Assembly (NCBI GenBank): GCA_030158115.1
Contig: JAOATK010000018.1
Location: forward strand, 186,001 to 250,000
Length of the DNA: 64,000 nucleotides
DNA from: Legionella sp.
Lineage (GTDB): Bacteria; Pseudomonadota; Gammaproteobacteria; Legionellales; Legionellaceae
Direction of reading: 5' to 3'
Shown: piece by piece, positions 1 through 10,022 of the stretch
Numbering within the stretch: the first letter of the stretch is position 1
How the letters are laid out: each line of letters opens with the position of its first letter
Translations under genes and position numbers: made by a program
The notes under the pieces: model-generated
Told to the model about the DNA's origin: nothing
Database searches by the model: none
Seen by the model: the letters and a program-made list of their open reading frames with translations, nothing else

Positions 1-116
1 CAATTTCTAAAGTCGCTAAAGATGATAAATATGACATCATTGTACAAAAAGACGCAGCGCCCTTTAGTGCTGAACCTCTTGATGTGACAGATAAAGTAGT
101 TAAAGCAATTAATTAA
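1..116 (+). CDS. skp: OmpH/Skp-family periplasmic chaperone (3' end only)
   Basis: Only the last 37 codons lie in the window; the reading frame enters from the left and stops at TAA 114-116. The visible tail (YDIIVQKDAAPFSAEPLDVT, then DKVVKAIN) has the form of OmpH/Skp C-termini, where a 'Y-D-hydrophobic' strand is followed by 'D-(I/V)-T-D-K-V'. Skp proteins hold unfolded outer-membrane proteins in the periplasm for the BamA complex. The following fabZ-lpxA pair is the usual neighbourhood of this gene in Gammaproteobacteria, which supports the call. The N-terminal signal peptide and coiled-coil arms are outside the window. Confidence 0.7.
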   Translation, partial: ISKVAKDDKYDIIVQKDAAPFSAEPLDVTDKVVKAIN

Positions 117-439
117 TTTGAGCTTGGCTATATAATATAGATGGCGTGTGACATCTCAGTGTCATCACGCCTTTTTCTTATACAAAGCAGCCTGGATGCA
201 GCGCAAGTGTAATCCGGGATTAGTGACACGAATTCTCGCAATACGCTTGCGCTGCACTCAGACAACAGAAAGCTTCAATAAGCACTATCTTAAAATAACC
301 ATCTCCGATAATTAATAAAAAATAGGATAAATACGGAATAATCAACAAATACGTGGATTTACAATTGATTTGAGCAGATTAAACCAGGATAATAATTTCT
401 CTTTCTGAAAAACCTAATAATAAAAATGAGACATTGCGT
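117..439. other. Intergenic region between skp and fabZ
   Basis: This 323-base gap holds an imperfect copy of the dispersed GCCTGGATG hairpin repeat (about 186-262) followed by AT-rich sequence. No credible coding region is seen. In many Gammaproteobacteria lpxD sits between skp and fabZ; nothing resembling it is here. Confidence 0.6.
186..262. repeat. Dispersed GCCTGGATG hairpin repeat, copy 1 (imperfect)
   Basis: The left half reads AGCCTGGATGCAGCGC and continues to TAATCCGGGAT; the right half has GCTTGCGCTGCACTCAGAC, an imperfect inverted copy. The same core recurs at 2995-3087, 12549-12682, 19223-19301, 40318-40422 and 44625-44660. It lies between skp and fabZ and looks more decayed than the other copies. 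Confidence 0.6.
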
Positions 440-892
440 ATGAGTGAAATAGTAGATATAAAACAAATTATTAATTTGTTGCCTCACCGTTACCCATTAC
501 TCTTGGTTGATAGAGTTCTAGATTACAAATCCTTCGACTATTTAACTGCCATAAAAAATGTCAGCATTAACGAGCCTTTTTTTATGGGACATTTTCCAGA
601 AAATCCTATAATGCCCGGTGTTTTGCTGCTCGAAGCTTTGGCTCAGGCCAGTGGAATACTAGCATTTTTATCTCAAACACCTGAAGAAAACAAAGGAGTT
701 TTACATTTTTTTGCAGGGATAGATAATGCGAAATTTAAACAAATAGTCACTCCCGGAGATCAGTTGCGTCTGGAAGTGAAATTTATTGCAAAGAAAAGAG
801 AGTTTTGGCGTACACGTGGCGAAGCTTATGTTGGCGACAAACTCGCTTGTTCTGCAGATTTATTAAGTGCAGCAAAGGAAATTAAAAAGTGA
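440..892 (+). CDS. fabZ: 3-hydroxyacyl-[acyl-carrier-protein] dehydratase FabZ
   Basis: FabZ removes water from (3R)-hydroxyacyl-ACP in fatty acid elongation in the cytoplasm. The 150-residue product has the family length and the hot-dog-fold signature HFPENPIMPGV at residues 51-61. H51 and E65 (in VLLLEALAQ) are the expected catalytic pair. I chose ATG 440 over the in-frame TTG at 434 because it gives a standard N-terminus (MSEIVDIKQIINLLPHRYP). The stop codon overlaps the lpxA start by four bases, so the two genes are translationally coupled. Together they share the hydroxymyristoyl-ACP pool between phospholipid and lipid A synthesis. Confidence 0.95.
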   Translation: MSEIVDIKQIINLLPHRYPLLLVDRVLDYKSFDYLTAIKNVSINEPFFMGHFPENPIMPGVLLLEALAQASGILAFLSQTPEENKGVLHFFAGIDNAKFKQIVTPGDQLRLEVKFIAKKREFWRTRGEAYVGDKLACSADLLSAAKEIKK

Positions 893-1659
893 TAGATGAA
901 CGAGCAATAATTCACCCATCTGCAAAACTAGCTAAAGGGGTAACGATAAGTCCTGGCGCAGTTATTGGTGCAAATGTAGAAATTGGTGAAAATACATGGG
1001 TGGGTCCTTATGCCGTGATTGAAGGTCCAACTACCATTGGTAAAAATAATAAAATCTTCCAATTTGCTTCTGTGGGTGATGCACCCCAAGACATTACCTA
1101 TAAAGGTGAGCCAACTCGTTTGGAGATTGGTGATAATAATATCATTCGTGAATATTGTATGATTAGCCGAGGAACCACGAAAGGTGGTGGGGTGACTCGA
1201 ATTGGCAACAATAATTTTTTAATGGCTTATGCGCATATAGGGCATGACTGCATGGTTGGTAATGATATTATTATGATCAATTATGCGGCATTATCTGGCC
1301 ATGTGACTGTAGATAACTATGCCATCATCGGAAGTTATGCTGGGATACATCAATTTTGCCATGTGGGTGCTTATGCTTTTATTGCTAGGGCAACTTATGT
1401 TCCTAAAGATGTGTTGCCTTACGTGATGATTGCGGGGCATAGTACTTCTGCGTGTGGTATTAATACGGTAGGACTACGCCGACGTGGGTTTTCGTCTGAG
1501 GCAATTGACGCTTTACGACGCGCTTATAAAATTATTTTTCGTAAGGGATTAACAGTACAACAAGCTTTGGCGGAATTGGAGTTGATGCAGGCTGAATACC
1601 CTGAAGTTGTTCCTATGATTGATGCATTAAACCAATCAACCCGCGGTATTGTAAGATAA
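889..1659 (+). CDS. lpxA: UDP-N-acetylglucosamine acyltransferase LpxA
   Basis: LpxA catalyses the first step of lipid A synthesis, transfer of a 3-hydroxyacyl chain from ACP to UDP-GlcNAc. The 256-residue product is nearly all left-handed parallel beta-helix, seen as hexapeptide repeats from about residue 5 to 185 (IGANVEIGENTWVGP and similar). The catalytic histidine is H119 in AHIGHDC, matching His125 of E. coli LpxA. A helical C-terminus follows (LRRRGFSSEAIDALRRAYKI). The gene starts with GTG 889 inside the fabZ stop region. Legionella genomes often carry several lpxA/lpxD paralogues, so this may be one of more than one copy. Confidence 0.95.
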   Translation: MIDERAIIHPSAKLAKGVTISPGAVIGANVEIGENTWVGPYAVIEGPTTIGKNNKIFQFASVGDAPQDITYKGEPTRLEIGDNNIIREYCMISRGTTKGGGVTRIGNNNFLMAYAHIGHDCMVGNDIIMINYAALSGHVTVDNYAIIGSYAGIHQFCHVGAYAFIARATYVPKDVLPYVMIAGHSTSACGINTVGLRRRGFSSEAIDALRRAYKIIFRKGLTVQQALAELELMQAEYPEVVPMIDALNQSTRGIVR

Positions 1660-1676
1660 ATGAATTATTAGAGTGA

Positions 1677-2957
<1,281 letters not shown>

Positions 2958-2994
2958 GAAACCAGAGCTTGCCGGGGCGCGTATTTAAGAACAT

Positions 2995-3087
2995 CGCCCT
3001 TGTAGCCTGGATGCAGCGCAGCGTAATCCGGGGATTCTGTGCCACTGATCCCAGATTCCGCTGCACTGCATCCAGGCTACAAGGGCG
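2995..3087. repeat. Dispersed GTAGCCTGGATG hairpin repeat, copy 2
   Basis: Two perfect 22-bp inverted arms, 2995-3016 (CGCCCTTGTAGCCTGGATGC...) and 3066-3087, bracket about 49 bases that include GTGCCACTGAT, also found in the copy at 19223-19301. It lies between the convergent serS and dotB genes. There is no T-run, so it is not a typical intrinsic terminator, though a transcript would fold strongly here. Confidence 0.85.
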
Positions 3088-3126
3088 TTTATGATTTCAA
3101 ATTTGCTAAGAAAGTGCTATTCGTGA

Positions 3127-4254
3127 TTATTGTTGGTAATCTTTCGCACCGGCAATAATCAATTTGTAAACTCGTTCACTAATAATGCCCTGTTCAAATT
3201 TCGCTTTGGCATCCCAGGTCATCAACTGTCCTTTTTCTCTTACTAGTTTGCGGGTAGCTGAGGTCACATCATTAGGATCGCCATCAAGAAGTATGTCTCG
3301 AACTTCTTCATCAAAAACCAAGTATTCTCGAAGAGCCACACGTTTATCATCCACTGTGGGAACCAATTTTTGCCAGATACATAATCTAATGGTTTCAAGG
3401 ATATCAATGGTTCTACCTAAGCGCTCATCTCCAGAAAATGAAGTGACAAGACGACGCATGGTTTCGGCCACACCTGAGGTATGTAAGGTGGTATAGACAG
3501 GATGCCCTGTGAGCGCAGCTTCCAGCGTTGCACTAATTGTTTCTGCGTCACGACACTCACCCACCATAATTAAACGTGGCTTTCTTCGTAATGCATTACG
3601 CACCCCATCCGCAAAGCTAGGTAAATGCCTAGGAATTTCTGATTGGCTAACAACTGAAGATATAGTTTCAATTTCATCATAGACGAATTCAATAGGTGAT
3701 TCGTAGGTTAATACTTTACGATTTGAATCAGCCGTTTCTATCAGCTTACGAATAATTGAGGCTAATAAAGTGGATTTTCCTGAACCTGTCGCTCCAGTAA
3801 TGAAAACAATGCCTTCTTGAGGTGCTATCGCTTCGAGAACTTGATCGGGAAGGTTCATTGTTTCTAACTGTGGTGGTGTTGTTGGAATCGTTCTGAATGT
3901 AATCTGAATGGCATCATGCCCTTCTACTAAACAGGCTGTTGCATTAACTCTGTAACGGTATCTTACCCCACGATTAGGGCGAAATTCATAGTGGGTATCA
4001 ATGTCTTTACCAGATAAAAGTTGCGTGGTTGCATTCGGACCATAAATTGAATTAATTAAGTCGCCAAGCTCAGTATTAGATAAACGTCTATTAGTAATTT
4101 TAAATAATTTACCATAAACCTCAGCATAAATAGGTTCACCAGTTTGGATAGTAATATCAGAAGCATCTAAATTTTCTGTATGCTCCAGCATCTTATCCAT
4201 AAACAATGGTGTAAAGCGCGTAGGTTCATCAGGCATTAAATGAAGATTAGTCAT
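3127..4254 (-). CDS. dotB: Dot/Icm type IVB secretion ATPase DotB
   Basis: DotB is a hexameric cytoplasmic ATPase of the PilT/VirB11 type that energises the Dot/Icm secretion channel. The 375-residue product has Walker A GATGSGKST (154-162, lysine K160), the aspartate box LTYESPIE (182-189), Walker B LIMVGECRD (228-236) and the histidine box TGHPVYTTLHTS (249-260). Length is essentially that of L. pneumophila DotB (377). It is the third gene of dotD-dotC-dotB on the minus strand, about 9 bases after dotC. Generic PilT proteins are the main alternative, but the dotC and dotD neighbours exclude that. Confidence 0.96.
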   Translation of the reverse strand: MTNLHLMPDEPTRFTPLFMDKMLEHTENLDASDITIQTGEPIYAEVYGKLFKITNRRLSNTELGDLINSIYGPNATTQLLSGKDIDTHYEFRPNRGVRYRYRVNATACLVEGHDAIQITFRTIPTTPPQLETMNLPDQVLEAIAPQEGIVFITGATGSGKSTLLASIIRKLIETADSNRKVLTYESPIEFVYDEIETISSVVSQSEIPRHLPSFADGVRNALRRKPRLIMVGECRDAETISATLEAALTGHPVYTTLHTSGVAETMRRLVTSFSGDERLGRTIDILETIRLCIWQKLVPTVDDKRVALREYLVFDEEVRDILLDGDPNDVTSATRKLVREKGQLMTWDAKAKFEQGIISERVYKLIIAGAKDYQQ

Positions 4255-4263
4255 AATTTATTA

Positions 4264-5172
4264 TCAGTCAGTTGGTGTAATAGTTGGTTGCCATGATTTA
4301 TCTGTTATTACAATTTTAGACTGGTTTGCCAATTTTTCCATGTTTTTAAATTGCTCTAAGACATTTTCATCTTTTGCAACAGCCGCTCGCCATTCGCTAC
4401 TGTTCACGTTTAGGGCTGGCAACGCAGTAATACGTAATACACGATCATCAATATGAATTTCAGACTCATCGCCAGTGACACCTAAATCGGTGTGGGACAC
4501 ATAAGGAGGAGAAACCATATTCATCGCTAGTAATTTTCTATAAAGAATCATGCCGCCGAAATCTTCTTTGATTCGAGCGATGTTATCCTCAAGGATAGTG
4601 TTTGCTTGATCAACGCCATTTTTCCATCCTTTGGCGGTGTAAGCACACCAAATTTTCTTTTCAATTTTAGTTTTGGGCAGCATGGTATAGTTAGGAAACT
4701 CAGGTTTAACATAATCTAACCATAAATATTGTCGCCAAGTAGGTGGGGTAGTGACAAACCGCGCTTGTTTTGAAACTTTATAGGTACGGTCAGAAACGCG
4801 TATATTTTGCGCATCAGCAAGATTTAGTGTATTTCTACCTTCTAGTAAGACTGGGGGTAAAATATTATGCTCTAATGTGAGCGAGTTAAAATCATAGATG
4901 GTATCTAGTGTTCTTGATTGCTTTGTAAGTTGTTCGTCAATGGTTTTTGCGCGCCAAGCTAACCCTGCTTGTGCCCCTAGACTTAAAGCGGTTTCCTTTA
5001 GTGCCATTTGGCGAATTTTGCCCGTTTTTTTCTTATTACGCTCTTTGGTATTGGTATTTGCCATAGCCTGTATGCCAGCCAATGAACCAGTATCTCCCAT
5101 GTAACCAGACTTGGTGCAGGCCGGTAGTAATAAAGATAAAATAACTATGAAGCTAAGAATAAATTTTGGCAT
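4264..5172 (-). CDS. dotC: Dot/Icm outer-membrane core lipoprotein DotC
   Basis: DotC is a lipoprotein of the Dot/Icm core complex that, with DotD, brings DotH to the outer membrane. I start it at the ATG whose complement ends at 5172. This gives a clean lipoprotein signal (MPKFILSFIVILSLLLPAC, lipidated C19) and a mature protein close to the known 303-residue length. A longer in-frame reading would only add 25 residues lying inside dotD. The start overlaps the end of dotD by 20 bases, indicating translational coupling. The product is otherwise soluble and periplasmic in appearance. Confidence 0.95.
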   Translation of the reverse strand: MPKFILSFIVILSLLLPACTKSGYMGDTGSLAGIQAMANTNTKERNKKKTGKIRQMALKETALSLGAQAGLAWRAKTIDEQLTKQSRTLDTIYDFNSLTLEHNILPPVLLEGRNTLNLADAQNIRVSDRTYKVSKQARFVTTPPTWRQYLWLDYVKPEFPNYTMLPKTKIEKKIWCAYTAKGWKNGVDQANTILEDNIARIKEDFGGMILYRKLLAMNMVSPPYVSHTDLGVTGDESEIHIDDRVLRITALPALNVNSSEWRAAVAKDENVLEQFKNMEKLANQSKIVITDKSWQPTITPTD

Positions 5173-5641
5173 AACGTAATTCAACAACCTGACTGTTAGG
5201 GTAGACGTGAATAAAAGCTTTTTTACCAGCTTGGTAATCAATATCACGCAAAATTTCAGCTAAACTTTCGTCTTTAATGGTAATGCTAATTAAAACAGGG
5301 ACCGCAGGACTTTTACCTAAAACACGAATTTTGAAATGAGCCGCTTTAGCGATGCGTGCAGTTAATTCTTCTATGGGACCAGACCAATCAACGCTTGCTC
5401 TAGCCTGTAAATTATAGGCATTAGGTATAGTTAATGTGTTGTCTTTGTTGGGTGGGGTTACTACTTTTTCAATGCGAGCTATCTCCTGCATAGAATCACT
5501 TACAGATACAGCAGCTTCTGCTAATTTAATGTTGGCATCATCGCTTGGATTGTTAGCCGGGGGTTTTTTAAAAAGCACCATGGACTTACAGCTAACAAGC
5601 AGGATAGTGGCAATAAAGAGTATGATGAGCTTTTTGTTCAT
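5153..5641 (-). CDS. dotD: Dot/Icm outer-membrane core lipoprotein DotD
   Basis: DotD is a lipoprotein whose periplasmic domain resembles the N0 domain of secretins; it forms the outer ring of the Dot/Icm core complex. The 162-residue product starts MNKKLIILFIATILLVSCKS, a lipoprotein signal with lipidated C18, and has a C-terminal domain (about residues 85-160) that fits an N0-like fold. It is the first gene of dotDCB. In the upstream region (5642-5751) an AT-rich TTAATATT stretch and a GGAGC/GCTCC palindrome are visible, but no regulator site could be assigned with confidence. Confidence 0.94.
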   Translation of the reverse strand: MNKKLIILFIATILLVSCKSMVLFKKPPANNPSDDANIKLAEAAVSVSDSMQEIARIEKVVTPPNKDNTLTIPNAYNLQARASVDWSGPIEELTARIAKAAHFKIRVLGKSPAVPVLISITIKDESLAEILRDIDYQAGKKAFIHVYPNSQVVELRYAKIYS

Positions 5642-5751
5642 TCAATGTTCTTTTATATCTGGAAGTATTAGTTCGATTGAAACAGGAGCTAGGCTCCTTG
5701 TCAAGCTTTATAGACATCCGTAATTTGTTAATATTAATAAGTTATTTGAAT

Positions 5752-6297
5752 TTACTGTTTTTCAAACAGCCCATAAATTACTTGTCCAGCTTGTTTCAAT
5801 TTCACTTGTCGCCATTGCTTTTCATCCATAAGAGGCATTGAGCCTGATTCTATATAAACAAGCCCCCCACATACTAAAATATTTTGCTTCTCAAGTGCGC
5901 TAATACATTGAGGAAGGTAATTGCCTGCAAAAGGAGGATCTAGAAAAATAATATCAAATGGTTCTTTGCTGCTTTCCAGATAATGTGCGGCGTCTGTTTT
6001 AATAAGTTTTAACTTAGAGCTATTAAATGAGTGAATGATTTTATGTAAATTGGCATGTGCTTTAGGTGATTGCTCAATAAAAACAACCTCTAAGGCTCCC
6101 CGGGAAAAAGCCTCTAAACCCAAGGCGCCACTGCCAGCGAAAGCATCTAAACAACGGGCATCTCTGATGTCATGCATTAGCCAGTTAAATAAAGTTTCAC
6201 GCACTCGATCCGGAGTAGGTCTTAAGCCTTCTACTTCAGGTACCGGTAATTTTTTGCCGCGGTATAGACCACCTATAATACGAATTTCCTGCTTCAA
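5752..6297 (-). CDS. rsmD: 16S rRNA (guanine966-N2)-methyltransferase RsmD
   Basis: RsmD methylates N2 of G966 in 16S rRNA during 30S assembly, using S-adenosylmethionine. The 181-residue product has the N-terminal GGLYRGKKLPVP...LRPTPDRVRETLFNWL signature, SAM motif I LDAFAGSGALGLEA (50-63) and the catalytic DPPF motif at 120-123. Its start overlaps the stop codon of the upstream M16 gene by four bases, so it is the last gene of an M16-M16-rsmD minus-strand operon. It ends just upstream of dotD, which may depend partly on readthrough. Confidence 0.93.
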   Translation of the reverse strand: MKQEIRIIGGLYRGKKLPVPEVEGLRPTPDRVRETLFNWLMHDIRDARCLDAFAGSGALGLEAFSRGALEVVFIEQSPKAHANLHKIIHSFNSSKLKLIKTDAAHYLESSKEPFDIIFLDPPFAGNYLPQCISALEKQNILVCGGLVYIESGSMPLMDEKQWRQVKLKQAGQVIYGLFEKQ

Positions 6298-7598
6298 GAT
6301 TGCCCCACTGTAACCAATAATAATTTATCAGGATGAACTTGTTCCTTGAACGCCTCTTTAATTTGGTCCTTGGTCACTGCTTGAATGCGCGAAATATAGG
6401 TGTCCAAGTAGTTTTCTGGCAGATTATAAAAAGTCATGCGTAATAAGAGGGTTGCAATAGAACGATTGCTGGCAAGCGAGAGGGGGAAGCTGCCGGTAAG
6501 GTATTGTTTAGCTGCAAGCAATTCTTGATCACTAGGGCCCTGATTAATATACGTATTTAATATATTTCTAACCATATCAATTGCTTGCTGAGTTTGGTCA
6601 TTACGTGTTGACAAACTAATAAGAAATGGTCCCTCTCCTGGCATAGCAGCAAATTGACTATCTATGCCATAAGTTAGACCCTTTTTTTCACGCACTTCAA
6701 CCGCTAATCGCGAAACCAAAGAACCTCCTCCTAAAATGTAATTGCCAAGTATCAGAGGAAAATAATTAGGCGTATGATGATCAATACCTATTTGACCAAG
6801 GCGTATCATGGTTTGTGATGAGGGAAAGGGGATGTTTATTTGCTCTGCTTGAGTTAATTGAGGGGCACGCGTAATAGGTGCAGGAAGTGTTCCCTTGGGT
6901 AGCTCTTTAGTCAATTTTTCAGCTAATGCATGTGCCTCTTGGCTGTTAATGGCACCCACCATAATTAATACAGCGCTATTGGCAATATAATAACGATGAT
7001 AAAATTCAATCAGTTGATTTTTAGTTAAAGCACTCACGGTTTCTTTTGTTCCGTTAACCGAGTGAGCATAGGGGTGTTGTCGATAAAGTGCTTTAAAAAA
7101 ATTCAGATCAGCTATTTCCTCAGGCGATTCTTGAACTTGTTCAATGGCCATTAACTGTTGTTTTTTCTCACGAATAAATGCTTCATCAGGAAAATCAGGG
7201 TGATTAATAATTTGAGTAAAAGTTAGTGTGGATTGCGCTAAGGCTTCTGGGCTGACTAATGTTCGTAGATTAAATACCACCATATCCCTGGTGGTTTCTA
7301 TGCTTGATTGGGCTCCTGTATCAGCTAGTGCTTCTGCAATAGCTGTAGCATCCTGCCCAGCACTTCCCTGATTCATCATATGGCTGGTTAAGGCACTTAA
7401 ACCGTGTTGGCTACCATCATAGGCTGAGCCGGCGGCAAAAGCTAAGCTGACATCTAGCATAGGCACTTCGATAGCTGGATAAAAGACTACTCGCACACCA
7501 TTTGATGTAAGCCATTTTTCGGTTTCGAAGGTATTTGCTACGCCTACCTGGGGGAGTCCTAGTATCAGTGCCATCATACAGGTGTTAAAAAATTTCAT
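6294..7598 (-). CDS. M16-family peptidase, subunit lacking the zinc site
   Basis: A periplasmic M16 (pitrilysin/processing-peptidase-like) protein of 434 residues with an N-terminal signal peptide (MKFFNTCMMALILGLPQVGVA). The place where active members carry HxxEH reads HGLSALTSHMM (about 66-75), so zinc-binding residues are missing. The arginine/tyrosine substrate-clamp region typical of the second subunit is present (GLTYGIDSQF). It follows a paralogue with an intact HxxEH and overlaps it by four bases. The pair therefore probably forms a heterodimer with one catalytic and one non-catalytic chain, as known for other bacterial M16 pairs. The substrate is unknown. Confidence 0.88.
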   Translation of the reverse strand: MKFFNTCMMALILGLPQVGVANTFETEKWLTSNGVRVVFYPAIEVPMLDVSLAFAAGSAYDGSQHGLSALTSHMMNQGSAGQDATAIAEALADTGAQSSIETTRDMVVFNLRTLVSPEALAQSTLTFTQIINHPDFPDEAFIREKKQQLMAIEQVQESPEEIADLNFFKALYRQHPYAHSVNGTKETVSALTKNQLIEFYHRYYIANSAVLIMVGAINSQEAHALAEKLTKELPKGTLPAPITRAPQLTQAEQINIPFPSSQTMIRLGQIGIDHHTPNYFPLILGNYILGGGSLVSRLAVEVREKKGLTYGIDSQFAAMPGEGPFLISLSTRNDQTQQAIDMVRNILNTYINQGPSDQELLAAKQYLTGSFPLSLASNRSIATLLLRMTFYNLPENYLDTYISRIQAVTKDQIKEAFKEQVHPDKLLLVTVGQS

Positions 7599-8920
7599 GG
7601 GTTCACCTCAGCGTTTGTTGCAGGCTCAAGCTTGGCAATGGTCATATTATTTTCTTGAAAATAACGTTGAGCTGTTTGTTGGATTTGTAAGGCTGTTACT
7701 GCATTAATCGCATGAGTGTAGTTAATTCCTTTTTTCCAGCCAAGCCCCACTGTTTCTAACAGCCCTAATTCCATTGCTTGTCCAAAGATAGAATCTTTCT
7801 CATACGTTTTTTGGGCGATAATTTGGTTTTTTATTCGTTGTAACTCTTTCTCGCTGACAGGTGTTTTTTTCAAATCATCTAATTCAGCAATTAATGCTTT
7901 TTGTAACTCGCGGATACTTTTATTTTGAGCAGGGGCGCCGTAAATAATAAATTGGGTCTGATATCGGGAGTAAAGGTTGTAATAAGCGTCTGCACCTGTT
8001 GCCAGATGTTTTTCACGAATTAGGTTTTTAGCAAATCGTGCCCCCTCGCCGGCGTCTAAAATTCCTGTAATTAGTTCTAACGCGTAAGGTTCGTAGGCAG
8101 TTTTTGCAGTGCTCACTCCTGGTACAGAATAGCCAATCATTACCAAAGGTAATTTAGCTGTACTGTGTATCTCCAAAGATTTTTTACCTAAAACAGGAGG
8201 TTCCTGTTGTTCTTTGCGTATGGGGATTGCGTGTTGTGTTAGAGGACCAAAATATTTTTCTGCTAAATGATGCACCTGTTCTGCTTTGACATCGCCCACA
8301 ACAACTAAGGTAGCATTATTCGGAGCATAATAAGTTTGATACCATTTTTTGAGATCGTTCACCGTCATCTGTTGCAGATCACTCATCCATCCGATCACGG
8401 GATGATGATAAGGAGCTGCTAAATGCGCTGTTGCTAAAAAACGCTCAAAAGTCAGAGCTTGTGGATTATCATCTGTGCGTAAGCGACGCTCTTCTTGAAT
8501 TACTTTTATTTCTTTAGCAAATTCATTGGCATCAAGAAGCAAATTGTTCATCCGATCAGCTTCTAGCTGTAAGCTCACTTCCAGGTGTGATGCATCAATT
8601 TTTTCAAAAAAAGCGGTATAATCATTGTTGGTAAAAGCATTTGATTGGCCGCCAATTGCTGCGATTGTCTTTGAAAAAACACCTAAAGGATACTTTTTAG
8701 TTCCTTTAAACATCATGTGTTCCATGGCATGAGAGACCCCTGTAATCCCTCCTGGTTCATCTGCTGATCCAATATCGTACCAAATCATAGATACAGCAAT
8801 TGGAGCACGATGATCTTCTTGAACTAGTATTTTTAATCCATTATTCAAGGTAAACTCTTGAACTTGGCTGAAGGTCTGGCAAGATAGTACCATTAATAAG
8901 GTGATGAGTATTTTGCGCAC
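7595..8920 (-). CDS. M16-family zinc metallopeptidase, catalytic subunit
   Basis: The 441-residue product has a signal peptide (MRKILITLLMVLSCQTFS) and the inverted zinc motif HAMEH at residues 64-68 in GVSHAMEHMMFKGT. A conserved glutamate follows near residues 143-144 (IQEERRLRTDD). This is the catalytic half of a periplasmic M16 pair whose partner is the next gene (6294-7598). It is the first gene of the M16-M16-rsmD operon and is divergent from ftsY, leaving only 61 bases for both promoters. The cysteine in LSCQ makes a lipoprotein signal possible but unproven. Confidence 0.9.
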   Translation of the reverse strand: MRKILITLLMVLSCQTFSQVQEFTLNNGLKILVQEDHRAPIAVSMIWYDIGSADEPGGITGVSHAMEHMMFKGTKKYPLGVFSKTIAAIGGQSNAFTNNDYTAFFEKIDASHLEVSLQLEADRMNNLLLDANEFAKEIKVIQEERRLRTDDNPQALTFERFLATAHLAAPYHHPVIGWMSDLQQMTVNDLKKWYQTYYAPNNATLVVVGDVKAEQVHHLAEKYFGPLTQHAIPIRKEQQEPPVLGKKSLEIHSTAKLPLVMIGYSVPGVSTAKTAYEPYALELITGILDAGEGARFAKNLIREKHLATGADAYYNLYSRYQTQFIIYGAPAQNKSIRELQKALIAELDDLKKTPVSEKELQRIKNQIIAQKTYEKDSIFGQAMELGLLETVGLGWKKGINYTHAINAVTALQIQQTAQRYFQENNMTIAKLEPATNAEVNP

Positions 8921-8981
8921 TAATTAACCTCAAAGCAAAAAAGATGATAGAATTCCACACTTTTTAGGATTTGTATACTAA

Positions 8982-10022
8982 ATGATTAAATGGTTTAAGC
9001 GAAACCAAGATGAGAAGCTACCAGAAAGCATGAGTAAACCGGCTCTTACCGACTCTACGCCCGAGTTACCTCATGGGCCTGTTTCCCAAGAGCTGGAAAC
9101 TACGAAGCAAGGTATTTTTGCTCGTTTTAAAAAAGGATTAAGTAAAACTCGCCATCAATTGGGTGATGGTATTGGTCGCTTGCTATTGGGTAAAAAAGAA
9201 ATTAGCCAAGATTTATTGGATGAACTAGAAACGCTTTTAATCAGTTCTGATTTAGGAATAGAGACAACACAAGCGGTATTAAAGAACATGACGGAAGGGT
9301 TGGCGCGCAAACAATTATCAGATGGTGATGCTATTTATAATGCGCTGCAAGCTTCTTTAGAGGCTATTTTAACTAAAAAAAATAAGCCCTTTGATATAAA
9401 AACAGCTGATCATACCCCTTTTGTCATCTTAATGGTGGGCGTTAATGGAGCGGGTAAAACGACTACCATTGGTAAATTAGCCAAACAATTTCAACAACAA
9501 GGTAAAAAAGTGATGCTGGCTGCTGGCGATACCTTTCGTGCAGCGGCTGTCGAACAGTTACAAGTCTGGGGTGCGCGAAATAACATTCCTGTGATTGCTC
9601 AACAGACGGGAGCAGATAGTGCTTCAGTAATTTTTGATGCATTACAAGCAGCCAAGGCGCGGCATATAGATGTACTCATTGCTGATACAGCAGGAAGATT
9701 GCACACACAAACCAATTTAATGGAAGAATTGAAAAAGGTAAAACGGGTTTTACAAAAACTATGTCCTGAAGCACCTCATGAAACCATGTTGATACTGGAT
9801 GCAAGCATAGGCCAAAATGCATTGGTACAGGCTCGGCAATTTCATGAAGCGGTTGAACTAACTGGGATTACTATGACAAAATTGGATGGAACTGCCAAAG
9901 GCGGAATATTATTCGCTATTGCTAATGAATTAGAAATCCCCTTTCGTTATATTGGGATTGGGGAAGGAATTGAGGACTTGCGGCCCTTTGATGCGGCGCA
10001 ATTTGTGGGTGCATTATTTTAA
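8982..10022 (+). CDS. ftsY: Signal recognition particle receptor FtsY
   Basis: FtsY is the membrane-associated GTPase that receives SRP-ribosome complexes for co-translational insertion of inner-membrane proteins. The 346-residue product has a variable charged N-terminus (1-75), the helical N domain, then the NG GTPase core: P-loop GVNGAGKTT (153-161), DTFRAAAVEQL (183-193), DTAGR (235-239) and TKLDG (299-303). ATG 8982 gives the usual basic start MIKWFKR. The stop overlaps the ftsE start by one base (TAATG). ftsY-ftsE-ftsX-rpoH is a classic gammaproteobacterial order. Confidence 0.97.
   Translation: MIKWFKRNQDEKLPESMSKPALTDSTPELPHGPVSQELETTKQGIFARFKKGLSKTRHQLGDGIGRLLLGKKEISQDLLDELETLLISSDLGIETTQAVLKNMTEGLARKQLSDGDAIYNALQASLEAILTKKNKPFDIKTADHTPFVILMVGVNGAGKTTTIGKLAKQFQQQGKKVMLAAGDTFRAAAVEQLQVWGARNNIPVIAQQTGADSASVIFDALQAAKARHIDVLIADTAGRLHTQTNLMEELKKVKRVLQKLCPEAPHETMLILDASIGQNALVQARQFHEAVELTGITMTKLDGTAKGGILFAIANELEIPFRYIGIGEGIEDLRPFDAAQFVGALF

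Noticed and set aside
2995..3087. Hairpin after serS as an intrinsic terminator
   Set aside because: There is no T-run after the stem, and the same sequence occurs at other intergenic sites, so it is better described as a dispersed repeat.
5642..5751. PmrA-like box upstream of dotD (TTAATATT stretch)
   Set aside because: Only one half-site is visible; the second CTTAA at two-base spacing is missing.
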